Source: an uncultured Azospirillum sp.
Lineage (GTDB): Bacteria; Pseudomonadota; Alphaproteobacteria; Azospirillales; Azospirillaceae
Direction of reading: 5' to 3'
DNA: 64,000 nt
Assembly: GCF_946480385.1 (NCBI RefSeq)
Contig: NZ_CAMLJP010000001.1
Span: 124,001 to 188,000 of the forward strand
The stretch's first letter is position 1. Every line of letters starts with the position of its first letter. Shown here one piece after another: positions 39,046-47,394 of this stretch. Under the pieces are notes generated by a model. It saw only the letters and a list, made by a program, of their open reading frames with translations. It was not told the origin of the DNA and made no database searches. Position numbers and translations under genes: made by a program.

Positions 39046-40593
39046 ATGACGCAGGCAAACGCGCCGGCCATCCGGTCGGAAGTCGCCCTGGAAACGGTGG
39101 CGATCAACAAGTGGTTCGGCGCCAACCACGCCAACCGCGACGTGTCGCTGTCGGTGCCGGCCGGGACGATCCACGGGGTGATCGGCGAGAACGGCGCCGG
39201 CAAGTCGACGATCATGAGCATCGTCTACGGCTATCTGCGCGCAGACAGCGGGGAAATCCGGGTGAACGGCCGGCAGGCCGCCATCCGGACCCCGCGCGAC
39301 GCGCTGGCAGCCGGCATCGGCATGGTCCACCAGCACTTCATGCTGGTCGACCCATTCAGCGTGCTGGAAAACGTGCTGCTGGGGGCGGAAGGCGGGGTCA
39401 CCCTGGCGGGCGGCCTTGCCCGCGCACGCACAGAGCTGACCCGGCTGACCCGCGACTATGGGCTGGAGGTCGATCTCGACAGCCCGGTCGGCGATCTGCC
39501 GGTCGGCGCCCAGCAGCGGGTGGAGATTCTGAAGGCGCTCTACCGTGGCGCCGACATCCTGATCCTGGACGAGCCCACCGGCGTGCTGACCCCGCAGGAG
39601 GCCGACCATCTGTTCCGCATCCTGCGGGCGCTGCGCCAGCAGGGCAAGACGGTCATCATCATCACCCACAAGCTCCGCGAGATCATGGAGCTGACCGACA
39701 ACGTCACGGTGATGCGGCGTGGGCAGGTGGTGGCCAACGTCGCCACCGCCGACACCAGCCGGGAGCAGCTGGCCGAGCTGATGGTCGGCCGCAAGGTGCT
39801 GCTGCGCGTCGACAAGGCGCCGGCCAATCCTGGGGCGGAGGTGCTGCGGGTCGAGGGGTTGCGGGTGCGCGATCCGTCGGGTGTTGAGCGGGTGAAGGGG
39901 GTTGGCCTGTCGGTGCGGGCCGGCGAGATCGTCGGCATCGCCGGCGTGTCCGGCAACGGCCAGTCCGAACTGCTGGAGGCGCTGGCCGGCATGCGGCCCA
40001 TCGCCGGCGGCTCCGTCCGCCTGCGCGGCGAGGAGCTTGCCGGGCATCCGGATCGCTTCAACGCCCGCGCACTGCGGGGGTTGGGCGTGGGCCATGTGCC
40101 GGAGGACCGGCAGAAGGTCGGCCTCGTCACCAGCTTCTCGGCGGAGGAATGCTCGATCCTGGGGTTCCAGGACGATCCGGCCTGGAACGGACGGGTGCTG
40201 ATGGACCGCGACGCCATCGCCGCCGACTGCGCCCGCCGGATGGAGGACTACGACACCCGCCCGCGCGACGGGTCGCTGGCGGCGGCCAACTTCTCCGGCG
40301 GCAACCAGCAGAAGATCGTGCTGGCCCGCGAGATCGAACGGAACCCCGACCTGCTGCTGGTCGGCCAGCCCACCCGCGGCGTCGACATCGGCGCCATCGA
40401 GTTCATCCACCGCCGGCTGGTGGCCCTGCGCGACCAGGGCAAGGCGATCCTGCTGGTGTCGGTGGAGCTGGACGAGATCCGCGCCCTGTCCGACCGCATC
40501 GTCGTGATGTTCGACGGCCACATCGTCGGCGAGGTGATGCCGGATCAGGCGGACGAGAAGACGCTGGGGCTGATGATGGCTGGGTGTGGGTGA
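39046..40593 (+). CDS. Fused two-domain ABC ATPase of a BMP/nucleoside-type importer
   Basis: 515 residues, two nucleotide-binding halves as in YufO/RbsA. The first half (about 8-245) has Walker A 'IGENGAGKSTIMSIVYGYL', the non-standard signature 'LPVGAQQRVEILKALYRGA' and Walker B 'ILILDEPTGVLTPQEA'. The second half (about 265-510) has the reduced P-loop 'GVSGNGQSELLEALAG', as is normal in this group, with 'FSGGNQQKIVLAREI' and 'LLLVGQPTRGVDIGAIE' (Gln in place of the Walker-B Glu). It ends next to a convergent VOC gene, so the two permeases normally following are absent here. Confidence 0.9.
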   Translation: MTQANAPAIRSEVALETVAINKWFGANHANRDVSLSVPAGTIHGVIGENGAGKSTIMSIVYGYLRADSGEIRVNGRQAAIRTPRDALAAGIGMVHQHFMLVDPFSVLENVLLGAEGGVTLAGGLARARTELTRLTRDYGLEVDLDSPVGDLPVGAQQRVEILKALYRGADILILDEPTGVLTPQEADHLFRILRALRQQGKTVIIITHKLREIMELTDNVTVMRRGQVVANVATADTSREQLAELMVGRKVLLRVDKAPANPGAEVLRVEGLRVRDPSGVERVKGVGLSVRAGEIVGIAGVSGNGQSELLEALAGMRPIAGGSVRLRGEELAGHPDRFNARALRGLGVGHVPEDRQKVGLVTSFSAEECSILGFQDDPAWNGRVLMDRDAIAADCARRMEDYDTRPRDGSLAAANFSGGNQQKIVLAREIERNPDLLLVGQPTRGVDIGAIEFIHRRLVALRDQGKAILLVSVELDEIRALSDRIVVMFDGHIVGEVMPDQADEKTLGLMMAGCG

Positions 40594-40624
40594 GGGGGCT
40601 GACACCGCAAGGAGCCAGCCCCCC
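40594..40624. terminator. Hairpin between convergent genes
   Basis: GGGGGCTG (40594-40601) pairs with CAGCCCCC (40616-40623) across a 14-base loop, filling the 36-base gap between the ATPase gene and the convergent VOC gene. There is no T tract. It probably serves as a bidirectional transcription end. Confidence 0.5.
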
Positions 40625-40629
40625 ACTCC

Positions 40630-41058
40630 TCACTTCGCGAACAGCTGCGACATGTCGGCGAAGGCCTTGAACTCCAGCGCGTTGCCGGCGGGGTCGAGGA
40701 AGAACATGGTGGACTGTTCGCCGACCTGACCCTTGAAGCGGGTGTAGGGCTCGATCACGAACTTCACGCCGGCGGCCTTCAGCTTTTCGGCCAGGGCGTC
40801 CCAATCGGCTGGCTGGAGCACGACTCCAAAATGCGGGACCGGCACGTCGTGGCCGTCCACCGGGTTGTGGTGGGCCGGGGCGGCGTTCGGGTCGCGCGGC
40901 TTCAGATGGGCGACGATCTGATGGCCGAACAGGTCGAAATCGATCCATTCGTCGCTGCTGCGCCCCTCCGGGCAGCCCAGGACGGTGCCGTAGAAATGGC
41001 GGGCGGCGGCGAGATCGTCGACCGGGAAGGCGATGTGGAAGGGCGTCAGCGTCGTCAT
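40630..41058 (-). CDS. VOC-family (glyoxalase/dioxygenase fold) protein
   Basis: 142 residues of the vicinal oxygen chelate fold. '[18 protein letters not shown]' at the N terminus supplies the first metal His. '[15 protein letters not shown]' and '[18 protein letters not shown]' contain further His. '[17 protein letters not shown]' supplies the C-terminal Glu. The substrate is unknown. Divergent from a LysR-type regulator 118 bases away, which may control it. Confidence 0.88.
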   Translation of the reverse strand: MTTLTPFHIAFPVDDLAAARHFYGTVLGCPEGRSSDEWIDFDLFGHQIVAHLKPRDPNAAPAHHNPVDGHDVPVPHFGVVLQPADWDALAEKLKAAGVKFVIEPYTRFKGQVGEQSTMFFLDPAGNALEFKAFADMSQLFAK

Positions 41059-41117
41059 CGGAGGGTGGCCTTCAGGGATGGCTGTTGGTGTACCCAGCAG
41101 AGCCTATCGCCGCAGAC

Positions 41118-41161
41118 TTGACAAACGAGTTCTCGGGCAGAGATTTATGAGTTCAACTCAT
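41118..41161 (+). promoter_or_regulatory. Promoter-like element and LysR-type palindrome
   Basis: TTGACA (41118-41123) is followed at 17-18 bases by AT-rich GATTTAT as a possible -10. Overlapping it is the perfect palindrome ATGAGTT-C-AACTCAT (41147-41161), which ends 14 bases before the regulator's ATG. This fits an autoregulatory LysR operator in the divergent VOC/LysR gap. Confidence 0.55.
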
Positions 41162-41175
41162 GATTCGGTTTGTCC

Positions 41176-42060
41176 ATGCCTGACCGCGCCTTGCCGTCGC
41201 TCAACGCCGTCCGCAGCTTCGTCGCGGTGGCCCGCCATCTCAGCTTCACCAGGGCGGCCGACGAGCTGGCGGTGACCCAGGGGGCGGTCAGCCGCATGAT
41301 GCAGACCCTGCAGGCGGATCTGGGCGTCGAGCTGATCCGGCGGGTCGGCCGGGGGATCGAACTGACGCCGACCGGCGCCGCTTTCTTTGGCGAGGCGTCG
41401 GCGGCGCTCGACCGCATCGCCGCGGCGGCGCGGGCGGCCCGCGCGCAGGAGGGCGGGGTGCTGCGGGTCAGCGCGCTGCCGACCCTGACGCAACGCTGGC
41501 TGATCCCAAGGCTGAAGGGCTTCCAGGCGGAAAACCCCGACATCCAGGTCGAGGTCAGCATCGGCGAGCATCGCGTCGATTTCGCCAAGGAGCGCATCGA
41601 CGTCGCCATCCGCTATGGCGTGGAGGACTGGCCGGGGGCCGAGACGGCGACGCTGATGCCGGAGACGATGGGCGTCTTCTGCGCACCGTCGCTGCTGGAA
41701 CAGGGGCCACCGTTGCGCCATCCCGCCGATCTGGCGCAGCACCGGCTTTTGCAGCACACCACCCGGCCCGATTCCTGGCGCGTCTATCTCGGCGCTTTCG
41801 GCCTGCCGCTGCCGGAATCGGCCCTGTCGCTGGCCTTCGAGCATTTCTTCATGATCATCGAGGCGGCGTCGGCCGGCATGGGGGTGGCCCTGCTGCCGGT
41901 CTTTCTGGTGCGGGAGGATGTGGCCTCGGGCCGGCTGGTCCAGCCGATGCCCGAGACCCTGCGCCCGCGCGGCTGCTACCTGATCGCCCACGCGCCGGGC
42001 GCCGAGCGGGCCCGGCGCGTGCGCCGCTTCAAGGACTGGCTGCTGACCGAGGTGGAGTAG
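41176..42060 (+). CDS. LysR-family regulator (GcvA-like)
   Basis: 294 residues from ATG 41176; TTG 41170 would add two. An N-terminal winged helix-turn-helix (about 5-65) reads 'LNAVRSFVAVARHLSFTRAA' and 'VTQGAVSRMMQTLQADLGV'. The effector domain (about 90-290) contains 'RVSALPTLTQRWLIPRLKGF' and 'VDFAKERIDVAIRYG', strongly like the GcvA/AmpR group. It is divergent from the VOC gene with a palindrome between them. Its stop is 13 bases from the convergent DUF1989 gene. Confidence 0.92.
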   Translation: MPDRALPSLNAVRSFVAVARHLSFTRAADELAVTQGAVSRMMQTLQADLGVELIRRVGRGIELTPTGAAFFGEASAALDRIAAAARAARAQEGGVLRVSALPTLTQRWLIPRLKGFQAENPDIQVEVSIGEHRVDFAKERIDVAIRYGVEDWPGAETATLMPETMGVFCAPSLLEQGPPLRHPADLAQHRLLQHTTRPDSWRVYLGAFGLPLPESALSLAFEHFFMIIEAASAGMGVALLPVFLVREDVASGRLVQPMPETLRPRGCYLIAHAPGAERARRVRRFKDWLLTEVE

Positions 42061-42072
42061 GGCTTCACGCCA

Positions 42073-42930
42073 TTATGCCGAATCCTTCTCCCAGGGCGGG
42101 GTCGGCAGCGTCATGCCGTGGTTGCCGCGATAGGCCGCGACCTCCGGCGATGACCAGCCCGCCAGCAGCGCCGGATCCAGCCGGTAGACCTCGACGCCCA
42201 GCGGACGGCAGACCTCCAGCGGATCGCGGGCGTCCGGACCCCACAAGGGCACGCTGAGGTCGCCGCCGGGGCAGGTCGACAGGGCGCAGAGCAGGTCGAT
42301 CTCGGCGAAGAACTCCAGGAAATCGCCCTTCTTGGCCGGGCAGGCCTTCATGAAATACTTGTCCTCGGCGTTGAGCCCGGTGACCTGGAAGACGTTCAGC
42401 ACGTCATGCACGTCGAACTCGGTCAAGCCATAGGGGGCGACGGCGCGGGTCAGGTTGGAATGGCAGTGGTGGTGGAAATCCTCGCCGGTCAGCATGCGGT
42501 TGACATAGGGATCGCAGCGGGTGCCCAGCAGGTCGTGGACCCGGCCGCCATACTCGTCGATGCCGTAATCGGCCAGCGTGTCGTGGGTGATCGTCGCCAG
42601 CGGCCGCAGATAGGGCAGGGTCGACCACAGCCGGTCATATGTGCTGACATGCGCCTGCTGGAGCTGCCGGGTGCGCGATGCCCAGAAGCGTTCGCGCGGG
42701 TTGTGGCGGTTCCAGAGGTTGAGGTCGGCGACCTGCGGCCCTTCGATGGTGACGATGCGGAAGACATGGCCGGCCGGCACGGTCCAGGCACGGCCGGAGC
42801 GGATCGGCACCACGAAGCTGTCCACCAGTTCCCGTCCCCCGGTCTCGGACCCGATGCGCCCGTAAAAGGCGCGGTCGACGTCGAGCGCCGACCCTTTGCT
42901 GGCCTGATAGGCGGCGGGATAGCTGGGCAT
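42073..42930 (-). CDS. DUF1989 (urea carboxylase-associated-type) protein
   Basis: 285 residues from ATG 42930, with AAGGAG 6 bases upstream. The N terminus has 'VPAGHVFRIVTIEGPQVADL'. The middle has 'HVSTYDRLWSTLPYLRPLAT', 'NRMLTGEDFHHHCHSNLTRA', 'HDVLNVFQVTGLNAEDKYFM' and 'KGDFLEFFAEIDLLCALSTC'. These His/Cys/Glu clusters are typical of the DUF1989 family, often linked to urea carboxylase or aminomethyltransferase-like genes. No urea carboxylase is nearby. Reaction unknown. Confidence 0.85.
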   Translation of the reverse strand: MPSYPAAYQASKGSALDVDRAFYGRIGSETGGRELVDSFVVPIRSGRAWTVPAGHVFRIVTIEGPQVADLNLWNRHNPRERFWASRTRQLQQAHVSTYDRLWSTLPYLRPLATITHDTLADYGIDEYGGRVHDLLGTRCDPYVNRMLTGEDFHHHCHSNLTRAVAPYGLTEFDVHDVLNVFQVTGLNAEDKYFMKACPAKKGDFLEFFAEIDLLCALSTCPGGDLSVPLWGPDARDPLEVCRPLGVEVYRLDPALLAGWSSPEVAAYRGNHGMTLPTPPWEKDSA

Positions 42931-42959
42931 CGCGGACTCCTTGAGGGCATTCACTCTGT

Positions 42960-44360
42960 TCAAGCCGGACCGCGATCATGGCGAGGGAGACGCACCCTGT
43001 GCAACAGCTCTTCGCGCACCCGCGCCACCACCGGGGCCCAATCGCCGGGGCGCTGCTGGCGGAAGAGACGCAGCGTCGGGTACCAGGGGCTGTCGTCGCG
43101 GTCGAGCAGCCAGCGCCAGCAACCGCTGAACCGCGACAGCACCCAGACCGGCACGCCCAAGGCCCCGGCAAGATGCACGACGGCGGTGTCCACCCCGATC
43201 ACCAGATCGAGTTGCCGAACGATGGCGGCGGTGTCGGCGAAGTCGGCCACGCCGGCCATCGGGTCATGGATCGCCACGCCATCCAACTGCGCCGCCGCCG
43301 GTCCCTTCTGCAGGCTGACCCAGCGCACGCCCGGCACAGTCAGCAGCGGCGCGAGCTGGGCGAGGGCTAGGCTGCGGCGGGTATCGGTGCGGCTGGCGGC
43401 GGCATGGCCCAGTCTCGGGTCGCCGGCCCAGACCAGTCCGACCCGCAAGCCGTCTGTTTCCGGCAGCGCTTCGGCCCACTGCCGGGCGGCGTCCGGCGGC
43501 GGCTTGAGATAGGGCACGGGCGCTGGAATGCGGTCGGGCTCCACCCCCAGCCGCTGCATCAGCGACATCAGCGGCACCCAGAGATCGTAGGCGCCGGCAT
43601 CGGACAGGGCGGTGGTCACCGCATCGACGCCCTCGACCTCCGCCAGCAGACGGACCAGCGGTGCCCGGCAGTGCACGATCACCCGACGGGCGCCGCGGGC
43701 CTTCACCAACGGGATCAGGCGGATGAATTGCAGGGTGTCGCCGAAGCCCTGCTCCTCCACCACCAGCAGGGTCTTGCCGGTCAGGTCCTGCTCCGCCCAT
43801 TCCGGATTGGCGCAGGCGGGCCGGGTCAGCGCCAGTTCCCGCGCCTGCCAGCGCGCCTCATAGGCCTGCCAGCCCTCCTCGAACAGCCCGTGCTGGAGCA
43901 GCGCCTCGGCCAGATTGTAGCGCACGCTGGGCGTTGCCGGGGCGAGCGCTGCCGCACGGCGCAGCAGGGTCAGTGCGGCGGCATGGTCGCCACGGTCCTG
44001 CGCCGCATGGGCCATCGCCAGATAGGGGGTGTAGAGGCCGGGCGACAGCGCGATGGCCCGGCGGCAGGCGTCGAGCGCCGCCAGCGGGTGGTCGGCTTCC
44101 TGCAGGATCGCGCCGATGTTGGCATAGGCCTCCGCCAGTTCCGGGCAGCGGACCAGCGCCTCGAAGCAGGAGGCCACCGCCTCGTCGGCCCGGCCGAGCC
44201 GGCGCAGTGCCGCCCCCCGGTTCGTGTAAGCCTGTGCCGCCTGGACGGGATCCAGCCGCGGGTCACCCAGCAGCCGGTCATAGGCCGCCACCGCCTGTGC
44301 CCAGCTTCCGGCACGGTGCAGGCGCAGGGCAGCCGCGAAGGCAGTCTCCGCCGTGCTCAT
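42960..44360 (-). CDS. TPR-repeat glycosyltransferase-family protein
   Basis: 466 residues. TPR units fill about 1-190 ('AAQAYTNRGAALRRLGRADE', 'LAEAYANIGAILQEADHPL'). A GT-B-like domain follows: 'LLVVEEQGFGDTLQFIRLIP', 'VIVHCRAPLVRLLAEVEGV', 'LRVGLVWAGDPRLGHA', and the sugar-nucleotide site region 'VIGVDTAVVHLAGALGVPVW' as in family 9-type transferases. ATG 44360 overlaps the preceding small ORF (ATGA). Its relative at 1-1523 has the same design. The acceptor is unknown. Confidence 0.9.
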   Translation of the reverse strand: MSTAETAFAAALRLHRAGSWAQAVAAYDRLLGDPRLDPVQAAQAYTNRGAALRRLGRADEAVASCFEALVRCPELAEAYANIGAILQEADHPLAALDACRRAIALSPGLYTPYLAMAHAAQDRGDHAAALTLLRRAAALAPATPSVRYNLAEALLQHGLFEEGWQAYEARWQARELALTRPACANPEWAEQDLTGKTLLVVEEQGFGDTLQFIRLIPLVKARGARRVIVHCRAPLVRLLAEVEGVDAVTTALSDAGAYDLWVPLMSLMQRLGVEPDRIPAPVPYLKPPPDAARQWAEALPETDGLRVGLVWAGDPRLGHAAASRTDTRRSLALAQLAPLLTVPGVRWVSLQKGPAAAQLDGVAIHDPMAGVADFADTAAIVRQLDLVIGVDTAVVHLAGALGVPVWVLSRFSGCWRWLLDRDDSPWYPTLRLFRQQRPGDWAPVVARVREELLHRVRLPRHDRGPA

Positions 44361-44560
44361 CGGCGCAGAACGCCAAGGCCGCTCAGGATGTGGGGCGGGA
44401 TGCTGCCATGGTCGGCGATGGTGTTGGCGTCGTCGGGCGAGAGACCGAGATGGATCAGGCGGTTGATGACCTGCCAGCGGCTGATCCTGTTGCTTTCGTA
44501 CAGGGTCAGCGCGTCCTTGATGACCTCGATCGTCGAGGTTCGGGAAATGCTTTTCGACAT
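44357..44560 (-). CDS. Small protein translationally coupled to TPR glycosyltransferase
   Basis: 67 residues from ATG 44560 (GGAGG at 9 bases; GTG 44575 would add five). Sequence features: 'STIEVIKDALTLYESNRIS' and 'VINRLIHLGLSPDDANTIAD', mainly helical, with no signal peptide or known motif. Its stop overlaps the glycosyltransferase start (ATGA), so the two are probably made together. Function unknown. Confidence 0.75.
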   Translation of the reverse strand: MSKSISRTSTIEVIKDALTLYESNRISRWQVINRLIHLGLSPDDANTIADHGSIPPHILSGLGVLRR

Positions 44561-44674
44561 GGGAGCCGCCTCCACGAGGGCCGGCGGACACCGCCGGCGC
44601 TGATGGAGGGGTTACACGGCGCTTCCCGCCGAAGCTGGCGCGGAGTCCGAACGCAGCGTCCCGCCTCTTCCCGG

Positions 44675-45556
44675 TCAGGCCGCGACGGCGGCGGCCAGGA
44701 CGCGGGTCTGGCGGGCGACCTTCTCGAAGGCCTTTTCCTCGATCTGGCGGATGCGCTCGCGGCTGACGCCGTAGCGGACCGACAGATCTTCCAGGGTCAG
44801 CGGGCTGTCGGACAGGCGGCGGCTGGTCAGGATGTCGCGCTCGCGGTCGTTCAGCACGCCCATCGCCTCATGCAGCAGGGCGCTGCGCTGACGGGCCTCG
44901 CCGCGCTCGACCAGCGACTCTTCCACCGAGGGACGCTCGTCGGCCAGCAGGTCCTGCCATTCGCCGGAATCGCCGTCGGCGCTCATCGGCGCGTTCAGCG
45001 AGGCCACCGGTCCCGACAGGCGGCGGTTCATGGCGACCACGTCCTCTTCCGGCACCGACAGGTCGTTGGCGATGCTGGTGACGCTGTCGGGCTGCAGGTC
45101 GCCGCTGCCGTACTCGCCCAGCTTCCGCTTCAGGCGGCCCAGGCTGAAGAACAGCTTCTTCTGCGCGGCGGTGGTGCCGATCTTCACGAGGCTCCAGGAC
45201 CGCAGGATGTAATCCTGGATCGAGGCCTTGATCCACCACATCGCGTAGGTGGACAGGCGGAAGCCGCGTTCCGGTTCGAATTTCTTGACCGCGGTCATCA
45301 GGCCGAGATTGCCCTCGGCGATCAGGTCGGACAGCGGCAGGCCGTAGCCGCGGTAACCGCCGGCGATCTTGACGACGAGACGGAGATGGCTGGTGACCAG
45401 CTTGTGCGCCGCATCGACGTCGCCATGCTCGGTCCAGGCCTTGGCCAGCATGTATTCGTCCTCGGCCGGCAGGACCGGGTAACGATGCGTGTCGTTGATG
45501 TAGCGGGACAGCGATTCGCCGGAATCGGGCGAACGGAGGGCGATGGCGGTGCTCAT
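44675..45556 (-). CDS. rpoH: RNA polymerase heat-shock-type sigma factor RpoH
   Basis: 293 residues. Region 1.2 'YPVLPAEDEYMLAKAW', region 2 'HLRLVVKIAGGYRGYGLPLS' with 'DLIAEGNLGLMTAVKKFEPE' and 'FRLSTYAMWWIKASIQDYIL', the RpoH-box-like stretch 'KIGTTAAQKKLFFSLGRLKR', and region 4 helix-turn-helix 'TLEDLSVRYGVSRERIRQIE'. It directs polymerase to heat-shock-type promoters. Alphaproteobacteria of this group often have several rpoH copies, so this need not be the main one. ATG 45556 has AGGA at 8 bases and a good sigma-70-type promoter behind it. Confidence 0.94.
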   Translation of the reverse strand: MSTAIALRSPDSGESLSRYINDTHRYPVLPAEDEYMLAKAWTEHGDVDAAHKLVTSHLRLVVKIAGGYRGYGLPLSDLIAEGNLGLMTAVKKFEPERGFRLSTYAMWWIKASIQDYILRSWSLVKIGTTAAQKKLFFSLGRLKRKLGEYGSGDLQPDSVTSIANDLSVPEEDVVAMNRRLSGPVASLNAPMSADGDSGEWQDLLADERPSVEESLVERGEARQRSALLHEAMGVLNDRERDILTSRRLSDSPLTLEDLSVRYGVSRERIRQIEEKAFEKVARQTRVLAAAVAA

Positions 45557-45640
45557 GTCACATCCTCGTGCAAAGCGATATGACGGGTACAAGGCCCCCA
45601 ATCGGCAGGCCCAGGCCTCTCCGGCGGAGCAGGCAGGCAT

Positions 45641-45668
45641 ATAGTACAAAATCGGTGCTGAAAGTCAA
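45641..45668 (-). promoter_or_regulatory. Sigma-70-type promoter of rpoH
   Basis: On the minus strand TTGACT (45668-45663) and TACTAT (45646-45641) are 16 bases apart, 85-110 bases before the rpoH start codon. It is one of the clearest housekeeping-type promoters in the window. Confidence 0.7.
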
Positions 45669-45765
45669 GCGTGGCGGTCGGGTATAGGGGGCGCAGGTTC
45701 GGAACCGGGAGGAGTCGACCGGCGCTAATTCTGTTGCCCGGCGGGGGTGGGGCGCTTACGGTCGC

Positions 45766-46575
45766 ATGTCACACCATATGAGAAATTCCCAGTCCGGTCA
45801 CTTTGCCCAGATGCCGCGCCCCGTGATCCGCCGCCTGATCGATGCCGTGCCGACCGCCGTCCTGCCGATGGCGGCGGGGGTGGGGCTGTCGGCGCTGGTG
45901 GCGCCGCAGCCGGACGCCGCGATGTCGCTGCTGCGCGGGCTGGTGGTCACGCTTCTGCTGACCCTGCCGTCGCTGGCGGTCGGCACCGCGCTGGGGACGC
46001 TGGCGGGTTCCTGGGCGGCGGTGGCGCCGCGGTCGGCCGGCGGGCTGGTCGGGCGGCTGCTGGCCGGGGCAGGGCCGCTGCTGCCGGGATTCCTGCTGGC
46101 CGCCGTCGCGGCGCTCGCGGTGCGGGCGGGGGCGTCGGCGGCGCCGCTGGCCTGGACCGCCCTGTCGATTCCCGCCGCCTGCCAGGCCGCCCGGCTGGCG
46201 CGCCCGGCGATGGGCCGTGCCCTGGGCTCCGGGCCGGAGGGCGGGGCGGTGCGCATGGCGCGCGGGCTGGGGCTGGACGAACGCACCGTGCTGCGCCACC
46301 ACGCCCTGCCGCAGGCGGTCGCCCCGGTGATGGGCGGCCTGCGCGCCGCGGTGCTGGCGGCGATGGTCGGGGCGGTGGCTCTGGAAAGCCTGCTGGACCT
46401 GCCGGGGGCCGGGGTGCTGATGATCGATGCCGCCCGTGCCGGCTCGGCCGCCGGGGCGGTGCCGGCCCTGCTGGCGCTGGGCGGGCTGACCGCATTGCTG
46501 AACGCGCTGGGCCTTGGGGTGCGCGACTGGATCGACCCGGCCAACCACAGCTCCACGCCCTATGAGGGGGCGTGA
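45766..46575 (+). CDS. ABC permease, DppB-like, diverged
   Basis: 269 residues, very rich in Ala, Gly and Leu, with about six membrane segments ('SLLRGLVVTLLLTLPSLAVG', 'LLPGFLLAAVAALAVRAGA', 'VLAAMVGAVALESLLDLPGA'). The EAA-type loop is recognisable as 'MARGLGLDERTVLRHHALPQ'. It matches peptide/nickel-type binding-protein-dependent permeases. ATG 45766; ATG 45778 is possible. First of three genes (two permeases and a fused ATPase). No binding protein is encoded with them. Confidence 0.75.
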   Translation: MSHHMRNSQSGHFAQMPRPVIRRLIDAVPTAVLPMAAGVGLSALVAPQPDAAMSLLRGLVVTLLLTLPSLAVGTALGTLAGSWAAVAPRSAGGLVGRLLAGAGPLLPGFLLAAVAALAVRAGASAAPLAWTALSIPAACQAARLARPAMGRALGSGPEGGAVRMARGLGLDERTVLRHHALPQAVAPVMGGLRAAVLAAMVGAVALESLLDLPGAGVLMIDAARAGSAAGAVPALLALGGLTALLNALGLGVRDWIDPANHSSTPYEGA

Positions 46576-46593
46576 CCGCCGCGAAGGACCCTG

Positions 46594-47394
46594 ATGGCCG
46601 AGTTCGACCAATCGCCGCTTTCCCACCCGGTGCCGCCGGAGCCGCCGCGCGCCGGCTTCGGCCGCCAGCTGTCCGGTGCCGCCGTGCTTGCCGCCCTGGC
46701 GCTCGCCTGCGCCGCGGCGCCGCTGATGGCGGACGGCAGCGCGGTCCACCGGCTGGACGCCGACCCGGTCGCCGCGGCACTGCTCGACGGGCGGGGCAGC
46801 CTGTCCTTCGCGCTGCTGGCCGCGGTGCTGGGCGGAGCGCTGGGCATCGGCTGGGCATTGTTGGCCGGGCTGCTCGGCAATCTGGTCGGCAACCGGGTGG
46901 AGCGGCGCGTCATCGCCGCCGCCCACCGCATGGCCGGCTGGCCGCTCGCCCTGCTGGTTCCGCTGGCCGGCGGGCTGATGGGCAAGGTCTGGCTGCTGGC
47001 CCTGGTCACCGCGCTGACCGCCGCGCCTGCGGTCGCCGCACTCGCCCATGCCGAACTGTCGACCCTGTTGCGGGCGGAGTTCCTGACCGCCGCCCGCGCC
47101 GCCGGCCTGCCGGAGGGCGAGGTGCTGCGCCGGCACCTGATCCCCAACCTGACGCGCCCGCTGCTGGCTGCCGGAATGCTGGCCCTGCCGCGCGTGCTGG
47201 CGGCGGAGAGTTTCGCCAGCCTGCTCGGTCTCGGCCTGCCGCCGGCGCTGGGCAGCTGGGGCGCCTCGGTCGGGCTGGCGGCGCGGCTGGGCGACCCGGT
47301 GGCCTTCGCCCCGCCGGCCCTGCTGCTGGCACTCGCCCTCTGGGCCGCCTGCGCCATCGCCGACGGAATGGCGGCCGGAAACCGCAAGCCATGA
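46594..47394 (+). CDS. ABC permease, DppC-like, diverged
   Basis: 266 residues, with an N-terminal cytoplasmic stretch and then about six membrane segments. The EAA loop is 'TAARAAGLPEGEVLRRHLIP', followed by 'ESFASLLGLGLPPALGSWG', a stretch typical of DppC/OppC permeases. It starts 18 bases after the first permease and overlaps the ATPase gene at ATGA. It pairs with the preceding permease. Confidence 0.8.
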   Translation: MAEFDQSPLSHPVPPEPPRAGFGRQLSGAAVLAALALACAAAPLMADGSAVHRLDADPVAAALLDGRGSLSFALLAAVLGGALGIGWALLAGLLGNLVGNRVERRVIAAAHRMAGWPLALLVPLAGGLMGKVWLLALVTALTAAPAVAALAHAELSTLLRAEFLTAARAAGLPEGEVLRRHLIPNLTRPLLAAGMLALPRVLAAESFASLLGLGLPPALGSWGASVGLAARLGDPVAFAPPALLLALALWAACAIADGMAAGNRKP

